From NCBI GenBank assembly GCA_964431735.1, contig CAYSLJ010000099.1:1-28625 (forward strand): a DNA stretch of 28,625 bases, read 5' to 3'. A program made the position numbers and the translations under genes. This document shows positions 1-8,179 of this stretch, piece by piece. The number at the start of each line of letters is the position of its first letter. Position 1 is the stretch's first letter. The DNA is from CALARM01 sp964431735. Lineage in GTDB: Bacteria > Vulcanimicrobiota > SpSt-956 > JAKJGF01. The notes under the pieces were generated by a model. The model was not told where the DNA came from. It ran no database searches and saw only the letters and a list, made by a program, of their open reading frames with translations.

Positions 1-59
1 ATTTCTGTAGATTTGTGTAATGTTACATAGATTTACATAAATATAAATCAACGGAAATT

Positions 60-458
60 ATGGAAAAAAATAAGAAAGACAAAAAACTTATACTTATAGT
101 AGATGATGATGAACATATAAATAAAGTTCTGAAACTTACACTTGAAACAGAAGGTTATGATGTTATGTCTGCCATGAGTGCAGAAGAAGCTTTCGCATAT
201 ATTGGCTTTCGAAAACCTGATTTAATTATCTGTGACATAATGATGCCTGAAAAAGACGGCCATGTTTTTTTGAAAGAACTGAGAGATAACCCTGAAAACG
301 GGGATATAATAGTTATAATGCTTACTGCTCTGAGTGATTTTGAGAATATAAGAAAAACTGTTTCTGCAGGTGTTTATGATTATCTTACAAAACCAATAGA
401 AGCTCCGAAACTGATAGGTATCGTAAGAAACGCCTTCAACGAGTTTTATCAGTGGTAA
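60..458 (+). CDS. Single-domain response regulator (CheY-like receiver)
   Basis: A 132-residue protein that is only a receiver domain. Visible landmarks are the acidic pocket DDDE at residues 15-18, the phospho-acceptor D59 in the context CDIMMPEKDG, T89 and K111 in YLTKP. No output domain follows, so it would act by protein-protein contact, like CheY or Spo0F, after phosphorylation by a histidine kinase not present next to it. The sensor kinase at 15152-16879 has its own partner. The ATG at 60 is preceded by only a weak purine stretch (CGGAA). The gene is followed by a palindrome at 500-528 that separates it from the convergent protease gene. The family is certain; the pathway is unknown. 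Confidence 0.93.
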   Translation: MEKNKKDKKLILIVDDDEHINKVLKLTLETEGYDVMSAMSAEEAFAYIGFRKPDLIICDIMMPEKDGHVFLKELRDNPENGDIIVIMLTALSDFENIRKTVSAGVYDYLTKPIEAPKLIGIVRNAFNEFYQW

Positions 459-498
459 AATTTTATTTATCATAATCAGTAGAAAATATTTAACCGGT

Positions 499-529
499 TG
501 TGTAGAGACACCCCTGGCGTCTCTACACG
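499..529. repeat. GTAGAGAC palindrome between convergent genes
   Basis: A perfect 10-bp stem, GTGTAGAGAC (500-509) and GTCTCTACAC (519-528), encloses a 9-base loop ACCCCTGGC. It lies between the stop codons of two convergent genes (458 and 538), so it could end transcription from both sides, although no T-run follows. The core GTAGAGAC...GTCTCTAC resembles dispersed palindromic repeats I recall from cyanobacterial genomes; that resemblance is from memory and untested. Confidence 0.6.
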
Positions 530-537
530 TCAAAAAA

Positions 538-2535
538 TTAATTTTCCCCTAATTTGCCTGACATATAGGCCTGTATCTCTGATAATATAGTAGATCTCCA
601 GTAATAACCGAGTGCTTCAATCTGTTCTTCAGAATTTCCCTGTCTCAACAGAGATGCATTTTCATAATAACATATTGGCAGAACAGAATTCTCTTCCCCG
701 TTAAGATGTATAAGAGACAGAGCTCTTTTATCTGCAAAATTCAACATATTTGCAAGAGCTCTTTCGTTTTTTATAGATACAACCTGTGTATAATTTTTAT
801 CAAACTGAGGATCAAGGGAATAAAATTTTGCTATTAACTGTGCGGATAATGTATAGGTAGATGAAGCTTCTCCTATAATCATGGGAGCAGATTCAGCCGT
901 TTCTGAAAATTCCTTTTTCATTAATTCAACGCCATAGGTACTTGCAAAAGCCATCATATATCTGTTATCAAGCTTCATAAAATTATATTTCATAACATCT
1001 GAATGGATACCTGCAGATTTTGCATATTCGTCTACAATAGTGCTTTCAAAATAAGACATATTTGCCTTTGCCGCTCCTGCCATTATTTCTCCTAATTTTA
1101 CAAGGTCATCATTATTTACAGTGGCAGGACTTCCGAAATCTTTGGCAATATCGAGACAATCCTTTGTAATAGTAAGCAAAGCACTGGCACAGCAATAATA
1201 ATACCCTACATAATAAAGTTCTTCCATAAGCTGTGCTTCATCATAGGAACTGATATTTTTCTGTATTGTACTGATTTTATCATCTGCAAGCAAGATGAAT
1301 CCTTCTGCCATTGTGAGTTTGCTGTAGGCTTCAAATAATGCCACATAATCACTGGTAGATTCAACATCTTCTGCTTTAAGATTATCCATAGCAGCACTTA
1401 ACTCGGTTTTAACAGATTCCTTGCTTTCAAGATAGGATATGGCGCCATCAAAACCGCTGTTCTGATAACGCTGTATCATATTCATGGCAAGTACTATGGC
1501 ATCCATCTGAACAGTAGCTCCCGTTGCCCTGTCATAGGCCACACTGGCCATACCCTGGGAAAGGGCATTATCGGCTTTTTGAGCCAGTTCATCAACCATG
1601 CCGGCAAATGCGCCGAAATAGGTCTGATAATCTTTAGGGAACGACTTATACTCACCTTTTAATTTTTTGTATCTGCTGTACCATTCCTTTGCTCTTCCTT
1701 TAAATCTGTCAAAGGCTTTTGACGGCAGTTGAGGAGGTGTATCGGAAACCTCCATTTGAGGAAGACTGTCTCCTGTAAGAAGTTTATATGCTTCATATAC
1801 ATTGGAGACTTCCTTTACTTCCAGACCAAGCTTCTTTCCTTTTTCTATAACATCAATAGATGCTTTTGTACCCATATCAACTGAATATCTCTGTCCTGCA
1901 GGAATAAGAACAAGGATTTTTCCTTTTTTCTGAGCACCGTAAAGTTTCTGCGGTATACCTCCTACAGGGCCTATTGTGCCATCAGGATTAATGGTTCCTG
2001 TCATAGTTGCATCTTCTCTTACCTGCTGTCCGCGAAGAGCAGCAAGTGTTCCTACCGTCATAAGACACCCTGCACTGGGGCCGTCAATTCTGCCGCCTGT
2101 ATCGAAAGAAAATTCGTAATTTGTGGCATCTTTACCAAGGAGCATATTTGCAAGAACAACTGCCATCCATCCGGAAGAGCGCCACATATTCCCTGTTCCT
2201 CCTGCTTCACTTTCACCGAAGGAAACTTTCATTTTTTCACTGGTTTTCTTTTCTGCTTTTATTATCACCTCGCTGGATCCACCACTGGGAGGATCACCGC
2301 CTAAATAATAAAGAGCATCTATTTTTACCTCTTTTTCTTCCTCTGTGCCGGAAGTTACAGGTGTTACTTCACCTGTGGAAGGAGTTTTTTGAGATACGTC
2401 CGTTCCCGGAGTTACACTGTCTGAAGGGATCTGCTGGAATAATTTAGTGCATGGAGGACAGCAGCAGGAAGAAAATAAAAGTGTTATAAGACAGATAAAT
2501 ACAGAAATAGAGAGCATTTTTGTTACTTTTTTCAT
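538..2535 (-). CDS. Lon-type (S16) serine protease lipoprotein, no ATPase domain
   Basis: A 665-residue protein. The N-terminus is a lipoprotein signal: KK, a hydrophobic run to residue 22, then lipobox FSSC with C24 as the likely lipidated cysteine. A Thr/Ser/Pro-rich linker (about 40-65) leads to an S16 Lon protease domain at about 85-255. It shows the nucleophile S154 in DGPSAG, the segment MTGTINPDG (178-186) and the Lys of the catalytic dyad, K197, in VGGIPQK. There is no Walker motif. The remaining 400 residues look helical and I do not recognise them. An envelope protease that works without ATP is inferred. The start is firm: AAGGAGGT lies 8 bases before ATG, and a GTGACGC tract begins just upstream of that site. 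Confidence 0.85.
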   Translation of the reverse strand: MKKVTKMLSISVFICLITLLFSSCCCPPCTKLFQQIPSDSVTPGTDVSQKTPSTGEVTPVTSGTEEEKEVKIDALYYLGGDPPSGGSSEVIIKAEKKTSEKMKVSFGESEAGGTGNMWRSSGWMAVVLANMLLGKDATNYEFSFDTGGRIDGPSAGCLMTVGTLAALRGQQVREDATMTGTINPDGTIGPVGGIPQKLYGAQKKGKILVLIPAGQRYSVDMGTKASIDVIEKGKKLGLEVKEVSNVYEAYKLLTGDSLPQMEVSDTPPQLPSKAFDRFKGRAKEWYSRYKKLKGEYKSFPKDYQTYFGAFAGMVDELAQKADNALSQGMASVAYDRATGATVQMDAIVLAMNMIQRYQNSGFDGAISYLESKESVKTELSAAMDNLKAEDVESTSDYVALFEAYSKLTMAEGFILLADDKISTIQKNISSYDEAQLMEELYYVGYYYCCASALLTITKDCLDIAKDFGSPATVNNDDLVKLGEIMAGAAKANMSYFESTIVDEYAKSAGIHSDVMKYNFMKLDNRYMMAFASTYGVELMKKEFSETAESAPMIIGEASSTYTLSAQLIAKFYSLDPQFDKNYTQVVSIKNERALANMLNFADKRALSLIHLNGEENSVLPICYYENASLLRQGNSEEQIEALGYYWRSTILSEIQAYMSGKLGEN

Positions 2536-2557
2536 TTAAATAACCTCCTTAAAAAAA

Positions 2558-2591
2558 TCGTGACGCGTGACGCGTGACGCGTGACGCGAGG
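2558..2591. repeat. GTGACGC heptad tract (4 units)
   Basis: Four GTGACGC-type units in the typical frame: ATCGTGACGCG at the left end and GACGCGAGG at the right end. It lies just upstream of the ribosome binding site of the protease gene (minus strand), so that gene reads it as TCAC. It is nearly identical to 3131-3165. The rest of the spacer (2592-2708) is AT-rich and holds nothing else I can support. Confidence 0.9.
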
Positions 2592-2708
2592 TAAAACCTG
2601 AGATGTCAGAGAGAAAACATTGCCGGTTATACTTCCTGACAGATTATATTACAGGCTTCCAGATATAAATTCTTCTAAAATCTATAAATTTCCTACATAA
2701 ATATAAAT

Positions 2709-3113
2709 TTATTTCTTCCCGCCTATGATACGGGAAATTTTTGTTTCCAGAAGAAGGGGAAATTCAGTAAAAAGCTTCTCGTTCAAACAGGCCTGAAACC
2801 ACAAAAGCCCCGGCCTGTAAAGGGGAAAATTCTTTAAAGGCGATAAAAACCTCTTAACGGTACATTGCTGATCAGAATGAAAATTTCTCTTTAAAATCTC
2901 GAAATAAAGCTGATCCTTCTGGGCTGTAAGTATTTTTATCTCTTCTTTATAATCACCTTCAGGAACAACCCATTCCGTAACGATACAGAAAGAAATATTT
3001 GAAGGATATGTTACAGCCTTTATTTTATTAAATATACCGCTCAATACAGGTCTTTCTGACATATCTTTACCTATGGCATCACATAATATAAATGATTTTA
3101 TAAAAGCTTCCAA
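2709..3113 (-). CDS. DUF6941-like protein of unknown function
   Basis: A 134-residue soluble protein. The opening pattern, LCDAIGKD followed by PVLSGIFNKIKAVTYPS, and the later two-strand segment resemble the DUF6941 family (beta-sandwich-like, function unknown); this assignment is from memory of the family pattern. The C-terminus from about residue 85 is unlike the rest and rich in Leu and Phe. The start codon is TTG at 3113-3111, supported by AAGGAG 9 bases upstream; no ATG or GTG is available in frame nearby. Matching 4-unit heptad tracts lie before this gene and before the protease gene, in the same orientation. The two genes probably have separate control. No signal peptide is seen. Confidence 0.65.
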   Translation of the reverse strand: MEAFIKSFILCDAIGKDMSERPVLSGIFNKIKAVTYPSNISFCIVTEWVVPEGDYKEEIKILTAQKDQLYFEILKRNFHSDQQCTVKRFLSPLKNFPLYRPGLLWFQACLNEKLFTEFPLLLETKISRIIGGKK

Positions 3114-3130
3114 TATGATTGACTCCTTAA

Positions 3131-3165
3131 ATCGTGACGCGTGACGCGTGACGCGTGACGCGAGG
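3131..3165. repeat. GTGACGC heptad tract (4 units)
   Basis: Starts ATCGTGACGCG and ends GACGCGAGG with four units, a near copy of 2558-2591. It sits directly upstream of the AAGGAG of the DUF6941-like gene on the minus strand. Confidence 0.9.
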
Positions 3166-3240
3166 ATCGTTTATTATGAACAATATATATATTGATTTAT
3201 TCTATAAATATGAAAAAAATCCTACATAAGAATTATCTTC

Positions 3241-3302
3241 AGTGAGTAGTGAGTAGTGAGTAGTGAGTAGTGAGTAGTGAGTAGTGAGTAGTGAAAAGTG
3301 AA
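3241..3302. repeat. GTGAGTA heptad tract (7 units) with GTGAAAA end
   Basis: Seven perfect tandem copies of GTGAGTA followed by GTGAAAAGTGA. This is a second sequence version of the 7-bp repeat in the divergent spacer between the DUF6941-like gene and the HD-domain gene. At 3303-3307 the polarity changes to TCAC-type. Confidence 0.95.
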
Positions 3303-3307
3303 TTTTA

Positions 3308-3430
3308 CGCTTTACGTGTCACGCGTCACGATTTATAGTATCACGTATTACGCATCACGCATTACGCATCACGCATCATGCATCACGAACCACCCGTCAC
3401 ACGTCACGCGTTACGCGTCACGCGTCACGA
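3308..3430. repeat. TCAC-type heptad tract, degenerate
   Basis: About 17 units of the inverse repeat, a mix of CGTCACG, CGTTACG, CATCACG and CATTACG, ending TCACGACTATA 27 bases before the HD-domain gene. Substitutions fall at the same two or three positions of the unit, which suggests decay and re-expansion. Together with 3241-3302 it forms the GTGA...TCAC arrangement. Confidence 0.9.
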
Positions 3431-3457
3431 CTATAGAAGAAATATTATACGTAAACT

Positions 3458-4819
3458 ATGCAGGAAATTAAAGATAAATTTAGAAATTCATTTATTATGA
3501 AACAAAAAGTTATCAATGATCCTGTCCACGGATTTATACTTATAGATCCTCCGTTAATTCTGGAATTAATGGACAGTTATACCTTTCAGAGGCTCAGAAG
3601 GATAAGACAGTTAGGAACTACATTTATTACCTATCCCGGGGCGGAACATACAAGGTTTGCCCATTCAATAGGGGTTTTTTATCTTGCCACAAAGATAATA
3701 TCACACCTGTTAAACCTTTCGGGAAATCCTTTTTCTCATTTAAACAGAGAAGAGAAAGAAAGGCTTCACCTGCTGGTTCAGGTAGCAGGTCTGCTCCATG
3801 ATATAGGCCACGGGCCTCTTTCTCATGTATTCGAACGTATTTTCGGCCTGCCCCATGAAGAATGGACAAAAAAAATAATACTCGGTGATGAAAATTGTAA
3901 TGAAATCTACAATATACTGACAGGAAAAAATAATCCTTTCGGAAAAGATTTTCCCTCAGACCTTCTGGCAATACTCAATAATAAATATATAGATCCGAAG
4001 GAAGGATATCTGTCCTGTGTAAATCCCATCATATCAAGCCAGTTAGATGCAGACAGACTCGATTACCTTCAGAGAGATGCCTACTATACGGGAGTAAGAT
4101 CGGGTTTTATAGATGCAGACAGGATAATTTATACACTCGATCTTTATAAATCGGAAGAAGACGGTAAAATAAAAGAAAAAATCGTAGTATGGGATAAAAG
4201 CTTTTATAATGTGGAAGAATATATTTTTTCCAGATATTATATGTACTGGAAGGTATATCACCACAGGACTACAAGGTTTTTCGATTTGCTCTTTATGAAT
4301 ATAGTAAAAAGACTTAAAGAGAGTAAAGAACCTGATGACGTAAGTATTGCCTCCAAGAATCTTTTAAACATACTCATAAAACCTTCTCCGTCTCTCCAGG
4401 ACTGGCTTATGCTCGACGAATCCGATTTACTTTATTCAATCAAGATGTGGGCCTTCCACGGTAAGGATGCAATACTGAAAGATCTATGTGAAAGATTCAT
4501 AAAAAGAAAGGTTTTTAAATCTATTCCAGATTCATTCATAATGAATGAAGAAAAAATAGAAGAAGTAAAATCTTTCCTTCTCGGGAAAGGTCTATCACCT
4601 GAATATTATTTCCTTCAGGATACGGCGTCTAAAGTAGCCTATGATTTTTATACGGAAGAACATGAACGTATCTATATAATGGACAAATATACCCATAAAC
4701 CATGCCCCATATCAGACTTATCCGATAAAGTAAGAACACTGGCACAGAAAAATGTAGAAAAAAGATTTTATGTACATCCCGATTTTCATGAAGATATTTT
4801 AAATATTCTGAAAGGCTAA
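3458..4819 (+). CDS. HD-superfamily phosphohydrolase (COG1078 type)
   Basis: A 453-residue soluble protein. It has the opening NDPVHGFI (20-27), the HTRFAHSIG segment with H64 and H69, the metal-binding pair H114-D115 in LLHDIGHGPLSH, and a late Asp in SQLDADRLDYLQRDAYYTG. This order is typical of bacterial HD phosphohydrolases related to dNTP triphosphohydrolases (COG1078); the natural substrate is unknown. Relatives usually start just before NDPVHGF, so the ATG at 3497 is a real alternative to 3458. Neither has a good Shine-Dalgarno, and the upstream region is a heptad tract. The nuclease-helicase gene follows 116 bases later in the same direction, beyond another heptad tract. Confidence 0.88.
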   Translation: MQEIKDKFRNSFIMKQKVINDPVHGFILIDPPLILELMDSYTFQRLRRIRQLGTTFITYPGAEHTRFAHSIGVFYLATKIISHLLNLSGNPFSHLNREEKERLHLLVQVAGLLHDIGHGPLSHVFERIFGLPHEEWTKKIILGDENCNEIYNILTGKNNPFGKDFPSDLLAILNNKYIDPKEGYLSCVNPIISSQLDADRLDYLQRDAYYTGVRSGFIDADRIIYTLDLYKSEEDGKIKEKIVVWDKSFYNVEEYIFSRYYMYWKVYHHRTTRFFDLLFMNIVKRLKESKEPDDVSIASKNLLNILIKPSPSLQDWLMLDESDLLYSIKMWAFHGKDAILKDLCERFIKRKVFKSIPDSFIMNEEKIEEVKSFLLGKGLSPEYYFLQDTASKVAYDFYTEEHERIYIMDKYTHKPCPISDLSDKVRTLAQKNVEKRFYVHPDFHEDILNILKG

Positions 4820-4898
4820 AGAACCTTGTCATGAATGGAGTGTAAACCTCTGTTAAAACCTTATAGAAACAAAAGATCTTACAATTTCGTTAAAAATC

Positions 4899-4932
4899 CT
4901 CGTGTCACGCGTCACGCGTCACGCGTCACGAT
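4899..4932. repeat. TCACGCG heptad tract abutting a start codon
   Basis: A canonical tract read as CGTCACG units, ending TCACGATTCT directly before the ATG at 4936. No ribosome binding site fits between the repeat and the start codon. Upstream, 4820-4898 holds no other feature I can support. Confidence 0.9.
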
Positions 4933-4935
4933 TCT

Positions 4936-7272
4936 ATGAAACAAATAATTACAGGTGTCCATACATTACTCGATCTCATATTCAGAGAAAAAGATCTTTC
5001 TCTGTCAATAATGTCACAAACAAGGCTTACAGAAGGCATAGCAGGTCATATAGAAGTTCAGTCTTCAAGACCGGCACACTATGAAGCAGAAGTTCCTGTT
5101 CAATTCAACTATATATATGAACCATATGAAGTTATTGTAAGAGGACGTATTGACGGTATCTACAGATATGAAGATATTCTGAAAATTGAAGAAATAAAAA
5201 CTACCTCTATGGAACTTGAATCATTAAGGGCCGGCATTCATCCCTACTATGAAGCACAGCTTAAACTCTATATGTATTTCCTCAAAGAACAAAATAAAGA
5301 TAAAAAGATTGAAGGAGTGCTAACATATTATTCGACAAAGACAGGCCAAACAAGAGAATTTAATATAGAATTCAATGAAAAAGATTTCAGAGATTTTTTC
5401 GAATATCTTGCGGGAACCATTATAGATATACAGAAAAAAGAAGACAAATGGAAGGAATTAAGAGACAGTTCCATTCAAGAATTGACATTTCCATTTGATA
5501 TATTGAGAAAAGGCCAGAAGGAACTGGGAGAGAAAATCTCACAGATTATAGAAGAGGGAAAAAATCTCCTCCTGGAAGCACCTACGGGGACAGGGAAAAC
5601 TGTGGCAATACTTTTTCCGTCAATAAAACTTCTTCCACCGGGACTTTACGAAAAAATCTTTTTCCTCACAGCGAAAACGCCGGGACAGAATATAGTAAGG
5701 GAAACACTTCAGATATTTAAAGAAAAAGGACTTCATATGAAAAGTGTCTTTTTAAATGCAAAAGAAAAGATGTGTGTCACGGGAGATTGTAACTGTGATC
5801 CTTTACTGTGTAAATATGCGGAAGGGTATTATGAAAAACTCCCCTCTGCCATCGAAGAAATAGTGAAAGATGAAATTATTACAAGAGAACAAATTATTTC
5901 CGTGGCAGAAACATTTAAGATATGTCCCTTTGAATTTTCTCTCGATCTGTCTCTGTACTGCGACATGGTAGTCTGCGATTATAATTATGTCTTTGATCCC
6001 GCCGTATATTTAAGAAGATATTTTCTCGGAGGAAAAGAGAAATATCTGTTTCTCATAGATGAAGCCCATAATCTGGTAAACAGAGGAAGAGATATGTATT
6101 CCGCCTCTTTAGATAAAAAAACTGTGCTTGAGCTGAAAAGAGAAATGAAACATAAAGACAGGAATCTGTATAAATTCTTTGATGATATGAATAAACAGTT
6201 TATTTCCTGGAACAAAGAATTAAAAGAACTTAAAAAATCCATCCTTCTCTTAAATGACATACCGGAATGTTTTAATCTATGGAAAGAAGAATTTTTCAGC
6301 ATGTCAGATGAATTTTTCGGTAGTAATAACCAGTCTCTGGAGCTAAAAAATTTTTATTATGACTTTCAGCATTTTAAAAGAATAATGGAGCTTGCCTCTG
6401 AAGAACACAGAATTTTCATAAAAAGTACTCATCAAAATCTCTTCTGGAAAATATTCTGCCTCAACCCGGGAAAAGAACTATCAAAAAGATTAAAAAGAAG
6501 TCATGCTTCCATTTTCTTTTCAGGCACCCTTTCACCTGACGAATATTTCAGAGACCATCTTGGTTTAAAAGAAGAAACCGAATATTTAAGCCTTCCCTCG
6601 CCTTTTCCGCCTGAAAATTCACTCTATCTTCATATCCCCGGTATAGCCACTACCTATAAAAGAAGAGAAGAATTTTATGAGAAAATCGCAGAACATATAA
6701 AAAGAGTTATTTCTACGAAAAAAGGGAATTATCTGTGTTTCTTCCCTTCCTATAAATTTTTAGACGATGTTCTGGCAAGGTTTCCTTTACCGGAAGACTC
6801 TTATATCTTTATACAATCAAAAAATATGACAGAAACTGAAAGGGATGAATTTTTAAATAATTTCATTCTTTCCGGAGAAACACGACTTGGATTTGTAGTC
6901 ATGGGAGGCCTTTTCGGAGAAGGCATAGATCTGCCCGGCGAAAGACTCATAGGTGCCATTATAATCGGAGTAGGTCTTCCCATGGTAGACGAAGAACAAT
7001 CGCTCATAAGCGACTATTTCGAAGAAAAAGAAAAAGGTAAAGGGTTTCTTTACAGTTATATGATCCCGGGCATGATAAGGGTCATACAGTCTGCCGGAAG
7101 GGTTTACAGGACTCCGGCCGATAAAGGGATCGTAGTGTTAATGGATGACCGGTTCAGACATAGCGGGTATCTGAAGCTTATGCCGAAGCGGTGGTTTACA
7201 GAGAAAAGAGCCCTGTCTTCAGGTGAATATGAAGGGATTTTAAGGGATTTCTGGCATGGTAATTATAGATAA
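4936..7272 (+). CDS. XPD/DinG-type Fe-S helicase with N-terminal PD-(D/E)XK nuclease domain
   Basis: A 778-residue protein. Residues about 45-165 form a Cas4/RecB-like nuclease core: D73 in GRIDG, E86-I-K88, and Q108xxxY112. The helicase part has Walker A APTGTGKT (215-222), cysteines C280, C285, C287, C292 and C330 placed as in the Fe-S insertion of the XPD family, DEAH at 375-378, and the late motifs GEGIDLPG and QSAGRVYR. It should be an ATP-driven 5'-3' DNA helicase with an attached nuclease, probably in repair. This fused form is a known but little-studied type. The N-terminus matches the family (GVHTLLDLI at residue 7 onward), so it looks complete. It is preceded directly by a heptad tract with no ribosome binding site. 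Confidence 0.9.
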   Translation: MKQIITGVHTLLDLIFREKDLSLSIMSQTRLTEGIAGHIEVQSSRPAHYEAEVPVQFNYIYEPYEVIVRGRIDGIYRYEDILKIEEIKTTSMELESLRAGIHPYYEAQLKLYMYFLKEQNKDKKIEGVLTYYSTKTGQTREFNIEFNEKDFRDFFEYLAGTIIDIQKKEDKWKELRDSSIQELTFPFDILRKGQKELGEKISQIIEEGKNLLLEAPTGTGKTVAILFPSIKLLPPGLYEKIFFLTAKTPGQNIVRETLQIFKEKGLHMKSVFLNAKEKMCVTGDCNCDPLLCKYAEGYYEKLPSAIEEIVKDEIITREQIISVAETFKICPFEFSLDLSLYCDMVVCDYNYVFDPAVYLRRYFLGGKEKYLFLIDEAHNLVNRGRDMYSASLDKKTVLELKREMKHKDRNLYKFFDDMNKQFISWNKELKELKKSILLLNDIPECFNLWKEEFFSMSDEFFGSNNQSLELKNFYYDFQHFKRIMELASEEHRIFIKSTHQNLFWKIFCLNPGKELSKRLKRSHASIFFSGTLSPDEYFRDHLGLKEETEYLSLPSPFPPENSLYLHIPGIATTYKRREEFYEKIAEHIKRVISTKKGNYLCFFPSYKFLDDVLARFPLPEDSYIFIQSKNMTETERDEFLNNFILSGETRLGFVVMGGLFGEGIDLPGERLIGAIIIGVGLPMVDEEQSLISDYFEEKEKGKGFLYSYMIPGMIRVIQSAGRVYRTPADKGIVVLMDDRFRHSGYLKLMPKRWFTEKRALSSGEYEGILRDFWHGNYR

Positions 7273-7329
7273 AAATCATATTTTATGCTATAATTGCTGT
7301 GGTGAATATAAATAATACAATAGCTGCTC

Positions 7330-7348
7330 TCGTGACGCGTGACGGGAG
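7330..7348. repeat. Short GTGACGC heptad tract (2 units)
   Basis: CTCGTGACGCGTGACGGGAG, a minimal copy with both typical ends, in the 130-base spacer between the nuclease-helicase gene and the next gene. The spacer also holds a possible -10 box TATAAT at 7289-7294 without a convincing -35 box. Confidence 0.8.
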
Positions 7349-7405
7349 AAACACATTTCTCATGTCATTATAAAGGGAATTCACTTAGAAAGGCAGGTGA
7401 AAAGG

Positions 7406-7972
7406 ATGATAATAGAAGAGAGAGTAGACAGACTGGAAGAAATGATGGTTAAAACTCAGATGGTGGTGCAGAGCCTGGCTATAGAAATGAAATTATTCAG
7501 GGATGAAATGAAAAGAGATACTAAAAATTTAAAGCAGGAACTGGCAGGAGTGTCAAAGAAAATGGGCACAATAGTGGAAGATATTGTGGCACCGAATATT
7601 AATTATATAGGAAAAAAATACTTTAACTGTTATGATTGCCAGCTTTTTATGGTAAGAGTGAAAGTAAATCACAGTAAAATAAAAGGAAAGAATACGGAAT
7701 TTGACATTATAAGTGTATACTCTGATAAAGTAATAATAAATGAAACAAAATCTACTCCAAGAACAGAAGATCCTCAGAATTTCTCCGAAAAAACAAATGA
7801 TTTCTTTGACTATTTCCCTGAATATAAAGGGAAGCAATTAATTCCGGTGTTTGCCAGTATCCATATCCCTGAAAATATTCTTGCAGATCTTTCCAGAAAT
7901 AAGATTTATGCTATGGCCATGAAGGAAGGCACTATGGATATACTCAATCCAGAGGTTCTGGAAGTATACTGA
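7406..7972 (+). CDS. Coiled-coil protein with PD-(D/E)XK nuclease-like domain (DUF3782-like)
   Basis: About 188 residues. Residues 1-55 form a charged amphipathic coiled coil (repeated ERVDRLEE/EMKRD patterns). The rest shows a conserved Glu in TIVEDIVAPN followed by EFDII and then ETK, the D...ExK order of PD-(D/E)XK nuclease-fold proteins, and the closing FFDYFPEYKGK. Such proteins (DUF3782 and relatives) are common in multi-copy families of filamentous and cyanobacterial genomes; their role is unknown and I infer only possible DNA cleavage. The start is uncertain: GTG at 7397 has AAAGG too close, while ATG at 7406 has AGGTGA at a usable distance, so I chose 7406. Confidence 0.75.
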   Translation: MIIEERVDRLEEMMVKTQMVVQSLAIEMKLFRDEMKRDTKNLKQELAGVSKKMGTIVEDIVAPNINYIGKKYFNCYDCQLFMVRVKVNHSKIKGKNTEFDIISVYSDKVIINETKSTPRTEDPQNFSEKTNDFFDYFPEYKGKQLIPVFASIHIPENILADLSRNKIYAMAMKEGTMDILNPEVLEVY

Positions 7973-7979
7973 CAGGAAG

Positions 7980-8011
7980 CCAGTATGTTAGTAAAAATAT
8001 TAACATACTGG
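7980..8011. repeat. 11-bp inverted repeat before a small ORF
   Basis: CCAGTATGTTA (7980-7990) and TAACATACTGG (8001-8011) form a perfect 11-bp stem with a 10-base AT loop. No T-run follows, so it is a poor terminator. Its last bases run into the GGAGG of the small ORF at 8023, so it could be an operator or could hide that ribosome binding site. Confidence 0.55.
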
Positions 8012-8022
8012 AGGTGTAACCA

Positions 8023-8118
8023 TTGTTTCTTACTCTGAGAAAATCGGCTTTAACAGAAGAATTTGATTACAATTTTATCAAGTATGCCCTTCGTAAAAAA
8101 ATCAGGACTGTTCAATAA
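8023..8118 (+). pseudogene. Possible remnant of an AbiEi-like antitoxin N-terminus
   Basis: A 31-codon frame with a TTG start placed 8 bases after GGAGG, ending TAA at 8116-8118. Its middle reads EEFDYNFIKYALRKK. Antitoxins of the AbiEi group often open with a similar FDYxxLxxAL segment followed by a PRxKI motif, which here is missing. The upstream inverted repeat would fit the operator such genes usually have. I read it as a truncated remnant, but the peptide is short and the match is from memory; it could instead be a free small peptide or chance. Confidence 0.25.
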
Positions 8119-8168
8119 AAATATAAAGAATTTATTACGAATAACGTAATAAATTCCGTAATTTTTTT
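8112..8168. terminator. Bidirectional intrinsic terminator
   Basis: A perfect 12-bp stem, GAATTTATTACG (8128-8139) and CGTAATAAATTC (8145-8156), with loop AATAA. On the plus strand seven T follow at 8162-8168. On the minus strand a T-rich stretch (complement of 8112-8127) follows. It closes both the plus-strand gene at 7406 and the minus-strand operon ending at 8180. Confidence 0.8.
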
Positions 8169-8179
8169 GATAATAACAC

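Noticed and set aside
222..533. 103-codon frame antisense to the receiver gene
   Set aside because: Fully opposite a certain gene and running into the palindrome.
3241..3430. CRISPR-like array
   Set aside because: The repeats are 7 bp, contiguous, without spacers, and no cas genes are present; the Cas4-like domain at 4936 is fused to a helicase.
4902..5084. 60-codon frame overlapping the helicase start
   Set aside because: Its first part is repeat sequence and the remainder is an out-of-frame shadow of the helicase gene.
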